From positions 1-36,978 of the forward strand of contig NZ_FNVD01000022.1 in assembly GCF_900108275.1 (NCBI RefSeq): a DNA stretch of 36,978 nt, written 5' to 3'. Positions within the stretch are counted from its first letter, which is position 1. Every line of letters starts with the position of its first letter. Below the pieces are notes generated by a model. That model was not told where the DNA came from. It did no database searches and saw nothing but the letters and a program-made list of their open reading frames with translations. Shown here piece after piece: positions 32,996 through 36,978 of the stretch. A program made the translations under genes and the position numbers. Origin of the DNA: Jhaorihella thermophila (lineage in GTDB: Bacteria; Pseudomonadota; Alphaproteobacteria; Rhodobacterales; Rhodobacteraceae).

Positions 32996-33358
32996 ATGGA
33001 CATGAACCTGGGCAGCGACTTTGCAGAGAAACTTCGGGCCATGAGCGCCGATTTCGCAGCGACGCTGAGCGACAGGAGGGACCATGCCGAGGCGCTGATG
33101 GGGCGGATTGGCGACGGCCGGGACATGGAAGATGCGGTCCGGGAAATCGGGATGCTGGCCCACAAGCTGCGCGGCACCGCGCCTACCTTTGGCTTTGCCG
33201 ATCTGGGCGCGTGCGCGACGGAGCTGGAATTCAGCGTGCAGCAGGTTCTGGATCCGGAGGCGGCGGTCGATGAGTCGGTCGAGCGGTTCGTCCGGGCCTA
33301 TCGGGCGCTCATCCGCGAAATCGAAAGGATCGACGCAAGCCGGGGCGGCGGGGCATGA
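32996..33358 (+). CDS. HPt-domain phosphotransfer protein
   Basis: A 120-residue, mostly helical protein with the histidine phosphotransfer signature LAHKLRGTAPTFGFADL, phosphoacceptor His56. HPt proteins relay phosphate between hybrid kinases and receiver domains. It precedes a receiver-domain protein by 50 bases on the same strand, so it is probably that regulator's phosphate donor or drain. Two start codons are possible (ATG 32996 or 33002); I use the first, with GGAGCG about 15 bases upstream. No histidine kinase is in the window, so the input signal is unknown. Confidence 0.8.
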   Translation: MDMNLGSDFAEKLRAMSADFAATLSDRRDHAEALMGRIGDGRDMEDAVREIGMLAHKLRGTAPTFGFADLGACATELEFSVQQVLDPEAAVDESVERFVRAYRALIREIERIDASRGGGA

Positions 33359-33408
33359 GCGGCGGCCGCCGCCGGCCGGGTGACAGGTCCGGACAGGAAG
33401 TTGGAGCA

Positions 33409-34353
33409 ATGAAGATTCTTGTCGTCGACGATGATGTCGTGATCCACAAGATCCTGGAAAAGACGCTTTACCTGTCGAACTTTCAGGACGTGACCTTTGC
33501 CGCATCGGCCGAAGAGGCCGCGGGGCTCATCGCCCGCGGGACGGAGCCGTTCGACTGTCTGCTGATCGACATCAACATGCCGGGGGCGAATGGCGACCAG
33601 CTGTGCCGGTGGGTGCGGGAACGGCCGGGCTATGCCGGAACCCCGATCGTGATGATCACCGCGCTGGGAGAGAAGAAGGACATCGACCGGGCCTTTGCCG
33701 CCGGCGCGTCGGATTACGTCACCAAGCCGCTGAACCTGCCGAACCTCGTCTATCTGATGGAGCAGCTCCGCCTGTCCATGCGCAGGAAGGAGTCGCAGGA
33801 GCGCAACCGCGCCAAGGCCGGCGACGCCGCGCCCGACGATGGCGGCGTCGATTTCGCGGCGCCGATGCTGCTTGGGGGGGTTGCCGGTGAAGTCGAACTG
33901 GCGGCGATGGAGAAATACCTGATCCGGCTGAGCAAGTCCGGGATCCGGCACGAGGCGGGCTTTGCCTTCGTGCTTAGGGATGCCGCGCGGCTGCATTCGG
34001 TCTGCCCGCCGCATATCTTCCGCAGGATCCTGGAGGTCGTCGGCGCGAAGATCGCCGCGGCGCTGGCCGGGCGCAACACGCTGATCGCCCATGCGGGCTA
34101 TGGCGCCTTTGTCGGGGTCGCCGACGGGCTGGCGGGCGACGAGGACGAACGCGCGGCGATCGAACGCGAGGTCGGGCGCGGGCTGGAGCGGCTCGGGATC
34201 CCGACGCCGCAGGGCGCGGTGCTGCGTGTCGTGCCGGTCATGAGTCAGCCGCAGCAGCTGTGCTTTGCCGAAGGCGAACGCGCGGTGGAGGCGCTTTACC
34301 GCCATATCGGCGAGGCCGAGGCGCGGGGCTGGTCAACAGCCCTGGCGGTCTGA
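33409..34353 (+). CDS. Response regulator: receiver domain plus degenerate GGDEF-like domain
   Basis: A 314-residue protein. Residues 1-122 are a complete receiver domain: acidic pocket Asp7-Asp9 (LVVDDDV), phosphoacceptor Asp54 (LLIDINMPG), Thr84 (VMITALG) and Lys106 (YVTKPLNLP). After a charged linker, residues about 155-310 resemble a GGDEF domain fold. The catalytic hairpin GG(D/E)EF is replaced by HAGYGAFVGV (228-237), so diguanylate cyclase activity is unlikely. It may be a protein-binding output or a nucleotide sensor. This domain call is from pattern only. ATG 33409 has GGAAGTTGGAGC upstream. The partner HPt gene is immediately 5'. Confidence 0.78.
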   Translation: MKILVVDDDVVIHKILEKTLYLSNFQDVTFAASAEEAAGLIARGTEPFDCLLIDINMPGANGDQLCRWVRERPGYAGTPIVMITALGEKKDIDRAFAAGASDYVTKPLNLPNLVYLMEQLRLSMRRKESQERNRAKAGDAAPDDGGVDFAAPMLLGGVAGEVELAAMEKYLIRLSKSGIRHEAGFAFVLRDAARLHSVCPPHIFRRILEVVGAKIAAALAGRNTLIAHAGYGAFVGVADGLAGDEDERAAIEREVGRGLERLGIPTPQGAVLRVVPVMSQPQQLCFAEGERAVEALYRHIGEAEARGWSTALAV

Positions 34354-34817
34354 GGCGAAGCGCGGCACCGCCCGTTTCGGATGCCGGATCGTTCAACCCG
34401 TCCGGCAACGCCGGGACGTCGCCCATCGTATCCCCCATCGCCCGGATCGCGGCGCTGGCGCTGCCCCAGGCCGTGCAGAGGGCCGTCCCGAGGTCGCGGT
34501 GCCTTTCATGCCTGCAGCTTTCGAGGACGGGAGCGGTGACCTGCGAACGATTTTTCCTCCTGCCGGAACGCGCCTTCCGTGGTTTGCCGGAGCGATTCCC
34601 GTCTTTGCTCCCGCGCCAGGAACCCGATGATCCGTTCCGCCGCGAGCCGCCATTGTTCATCGCCCGCCCATTCACCGGATCGGAGTCCGCTGCCGCCCGG
34701 TGAAGACACCTCGTGACAGGTCAAAGCCCCGGCAGGGGGGCGACATCGGTCGCGGGATGAGATCGGGATCTGGCGTTGAACCGGCTTCCAGAAAATGCCG
34801 CAGGCGCGACGCGCGAC
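34354..34817. other. 464 bases without a recognisable gene
   Basis: Between the response regulator and the IS5-type relic both strands are open for 80-145 codons in several frames, but none matches a family I know. Codon use is not consistent and no start has a good ribosome site. It may be eroded sequence displaced by the neighbouring insertions. Confidence 0.5.
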
Positions 34818-35660
34818 GGCTTTGTTGCACAAATCGCGCCGCGGATCGCTCTCGATCTGGTTCGATCCCGATATGGAATGGGTGCCGCCGCCGAGCGGCA
34901 GGCGCGGTCGCCGGCAGCATTTCAGCGATGATGCGATCCAGATCTGTCTGACCTTGAAGGTTCTGTTCGAGATGCCGCTTCGGCAGACGACCTGGTTCGT
35001 GCAGGGCCTGCTTCAGCTTGTCGGACTGGTCGGTACCGGACTTCGGCACGTTGTGCCGCCGGAAAAAACGCTGAACGTGAGCCTTCCCTATCGCGGCGGA
35101 ACCGGCCCGCTGAACCCGCTTGTTGACAGCACCGGCATCAAGGCCGAAGGCGAAGGGGAATGGAACGCCCGCAAGCATGGCGGCCCCAAACGGCATATCT
35201 GGCGCAAGATACACATGGGGAACGATGAGGAAACGCTGGAGGTTCGGGCCGTCGAGGTGACCGCCAGCAATGCGGGCGACGCTCCCATGCTGCCCGAGTT
35301 GCTGAACCAGATCCCGCCCGATCAGGAACTTGGATCAGTGACCGCTGACGGCGCCTGCGACACGCCCAAATGCCATGACGCGATTGCCGCCCGGAATGCC
35401 CACCCCGTCATATCCCCGCGCAAGAACGCCAAACCGTGGAAGCCCAGGAGCGCCGGGGCTGTCGCTCGAAACGAGGCGGTGCGTTCATCCCGCTATCTCG
35501 GCAAGGCATTGTGGCGACGGTGGAGCGGATACCAACGCCAAAGCCGCGTCGAGAGCAAGACGAACTGCTTCAAGCTTCTCAGCCAATCCCTGATGTCGAG
35601 AGACTTCGACCGGCAGGTCGCGGAAATCCAGGTCCGCATCGCCGTATTCAACCGCTGCAC
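34818..35660 (+). pseudogene. IS5-family transposase relic
   Basis: From about 34835 the plus strand encodes RRGSLSIWFDPDMEWVPPPSGRRG-type sequence typical of IS5-family transposases. It continues FEMPLRQTTWFVQGLLQLVGL, LVDSTGIKAEGEGEWNARKHGGPKR, VTADGACDT and ending RVESKTN ... VRIAVFNRCTA. The DDE residues appear present (Asp in LVDST, Asp in TADGA, Glu in RVES). The N-terminal 20 or so residues and start codon are missing. The stretch 35015-35070 (GLVGTGLRHVVPPEKTL) is out of register with the family, indicating paired small indels, and the last ~10 residues plus the right end are gone. GGCTTTGTTGCACAAA at 34818-34833 looks like an element tip joined directly to the coding region. Confidence 0.72.
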
Positions 35661-36200
35661 CGCGTCAACGATCTGCCGTTGCAGCAGCCGGCCGGCCTCG
35701 TCCCTGGGATCGGGCCGGAAGGAGGGAAAGCCGAACCAGCGTTGCAGGGCGCGGTCGGGGTCGTCGTTCTCGCGGCACCATTTGCACCAGGGGGTGTCCC
35801 GCAGATGCCGCACGATGGCGGAGGCGTCCCCGAACCGGTGGCGCACCCGGGGTGGCATCACCGAATCCCCGCCCGCGACGGAAATCCACGAAAGCGCGTA
35901 GGCCATCGGCCAGCCCAGCCGGGGATCGCCCAGGCGGTCCAGGGTCGGTTCGCCACCAGATGCGGCAGGTCAAACCGGAGGATGTTGTGCCCGATCAGAT
36001 GCGCAAATTCTTCGGCACGGGATTCGAGCCTTGCCAGCGCGAGCGCCGGATCGCCTTTGCGATGCACGACCACGGCCGCGCCGTCCGACGCGACCCCAGC
36101 AAAGGACATCAGGCGCGCGGTCCGGGGTCGATCTCCAGATCGACCGACAGGCAGGCGTTCGGAAAGTCACGGTGGTTTCCTGTCAATCGATCACCCGCGT
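35657..36200 (-). pseudogene. Relic of an N-terminal exonuclease / RecQ-like helicase gene
   Basis: Minus-strand pieces in shifted frames, 5' to 3': CLSVDLEIDP (DEDD exonuclease motif I), a one-base shift, then LMSFAGVASDGAAVVVHRKG, and LIGHNILRFDLPHLVANRP (exonuclease motif II). Another shift leads to TLDRLGDPRLGWPMAYALSW and RALQRWFGFPSFRPDPRDEAGR, and the match ends at LQRQIVDA. That is just before where the helicase Walker A would be expected. Exonuclease motif III and the entire helicase core are missing. I associate this with alphaproteobacterial RecQ-type helicases carrying an N-terminal exonuclease. It is bounded by an IS5-type relic on the 3' side and an IS3-type relic on the 5' side. 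Confidence 0.55.
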
Positions 36201-36263
36201 CGAACAGTTTGCCCCGGCGTTTCACAGCAGTGTTTCCGCGGGCCCGATCCAGGTTCCTGCCTG

Positions 36264-36397
36264 GCCCGGCCCGATGCCAGATCGAGATCACGCTCCACCG
36301 CCTTGAAGGCGTAATACGTCGATGATGCGATCCCCAGAACCCGGCAGATCGGCCCGACACCAAAGACGCCACGACGATCATCGATGAACGCGATCAT
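36264..36397 (-). pseudogene. IS3-family OrfB, first ~45 codons only
   Basis: MIAFIDDRRGVFGVGPICR followed by STYYAFKAVERDLDLASGRARQ is the N-terminus of an IS3-family integrase-type transposase OrfB. Similarity ends at about 36264, long before the DDE residues, where exonuclease/helicase relic sequence takes over. The ATG overlaps the native OrfA stop (ATGA), as in intact relatives. Confidence 0.72.
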
Positions 36398-36829
36398 TTG
36401 CGGAACGGGCGGTCGAGCTCCGCCGCCGCGAAATACGCGTTCGCCAGTGGGCTCGAACCAGTGGCGCCTTCACTGGCTCACCCTTCTTCAGGATCTCGTT
36501 GGCCTGCCGCAGCTCACGGACCTCGCGCTCCAGTTCCTTGATCCGGGGCTCCGCCCGTTTATCGCCTCAAATGATCCCCCGGATCATTTGTTGCTTTCGG
36601 CAATCCGGCTCGAACTCTCTGCACTCGTCAGCCCGGCCCGCTGGCCGGCATCGCGCTCGGCTTGCTGGCACCAGACGCGCAGGCTGTCCGGCGAGCAACC
36701 AAGCTTCGGCGCAATTGCACGATACGCTGCCGTATCGGTGGTGTAATCTGCACGGTTCTCTCGGCACAGCCGAACGCCGCGGTCGCGAAGCTCGGCCGGA
36801 TAGGCGGGGGTGAATCGTCTCTTCGTCAT
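36394..36829 (-). pseudogene. IS3-family OrfA with small insertions
   Basis: The N-terminus is intact: MTKRRFTPAYPAELRDRGV ... AIAPKLGCSPDSLRVWCQQAERDAGQRAGLTSAE, a helix-turn-helix OrfA, start ATG 36829 with AAAGGAC upstream. The frame then hits a TGA at 36584. Family sequence resumes at RIKELEREVRELRQANEILKK (near 36545-36482) and again at AYFAAAELDRPFRK (36439-36394). Two extra stretches, about 71 bases (36546-36616) and about 42 bases (36440-36481), split it. Without them the gene would be a normal OrfA of about 100 residues ending at the OrfB start. Which parts are insertions and which rearrangement is inference. Confidence 0.65.
36568..36590. repeat. 10-bp perfect palindrome inside the OrfA relic
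   Basis: CAAATGATCC (36568-36577) and GGATCATTTG (36581-36590) are separated by CCC. It sits in the middle of the larger extra stretch that interrupts OrfA and includes its premature stop. Confidence 0.7.
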
Positions 36830-36837
36830 GGGGCTCG

Positions 36838-36978
36838 TCCTTTGAGTGTCTAATGAGTATCTTACTCTCCGGTAAACCTGGGGCGTGTGTGGATGCCCCC
36901 TGTTTTGGCCAGCGTAATCTTCGGTCTTTCGGCGGGGGTCTTCGATCGGACGTGTGTCAGGCCTCTGAGCGTGGCCTT
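36838..36978. other. Window end: leader of the IS3 relic and unassigned sequence
   Basis: The first ~30 bases are the OrfA leader. An IS tip may lie near 36855-36875 (GAGTGTCTAATGAGTATC), but no paired end is visible. The final 100 bases match nothing I recognise, although the G/C and T runs resemble the flank of another element. Confidence 0.35.

Noticed and set aside
34354-34832. Minus-strand open frames of 86-145 codons between the response regulator and the IS5 relic
   Set aside because: No family match, poor starts and conflicting overlapping frames. Treated as unassigned sequence.
1-36978. CRISPR array, tRNA or rRNA genes, prophage
   Set aside because: No regularly spaced repeats, no tRNA-like or rRNA sequence, and no phage structural genes were seen.

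Overview
The window looks like a chromosomal segment of a high-GC alphaproteobacterium of the Rhodobacterales/Paracoccaceae kind. This rests on overall GC content, an aerobic (CobG/CobN type) cobalamin cluster with CbtA/CbtB cobalt uptake, a coxLDEFG-type carbon monoxide dehydrogenase locus, and protein sequences that read like that group. No rRNA, tRNA or CRISPR array was seen.

Left part (1-5742). The window opens inside an IS3-family element whose tip has cut the 3' end of a small RTX calcium-binding protein gene. Divergently follows a damaged CO dehydrogenase locus: coxL lacks its first ~267 codons, coxD is intact, coxE carries a one-base frameshift, coxF probably has a lesion just after its natural start, and coxG is intact. 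As read, the locus cannot make a CO dehydrogenase.

5824-14709. A DUF2520 Rossmann protein and a DHDPS-family aldolase face a molybdate uptake operon (modE-modA-modB-modC, minus strand). Upstream of it lies an SbcC/D-like (YhaN/YhaO-like) ATPase-nuclease pair. Molybdate import would have served the Mo-containing CoxL.

14945-16245. A HEPN-domain gene is broken by an in-frame TGA ahead of its catalytic motif. Next to it is a compact relic of a peptide ABC transporter, fused from a permease and an ATPase tail.

16501-32592. This is the cobalamin region. cobO and a DUF1636 gene run on plus. On minus, one cobalamin riboswitch precedes cbtB-cbtA and a histidine-rich exported protein. A second cobalamin riboswitch precedes DUF1636-cobW-cobN-cobG-cobH-cobI-cobJ. 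Next come cobL-cobE-cobM-cobB-cobF, also on minus. cobK is inserted antisense between cobJ and cobL, and its start codon overlaps that of cobL. Nearly all neighbouring minus-strand genes overlap by 1-8 bases, so they should be translationally coupled.

32996-36978. A phosphorelay pair (HPt protein; receiver plus degenerate GGDEF-like regulator) is followed by mobile-element debris: an IS5-family transposase relic, a relic of an exonuclease/RecQ-like helicase gene, and an IS3-family relic with small palindromic insertions.

Across the window a short dispersed element recurs five times: a GC-rich hairpin followed by a conserved tail near TATTTGGGACCAGAAAGAA. It mostly lies in 5' leaders, and in one case the modC reading frame runs through it. 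It is the best candidate here for something not well described.
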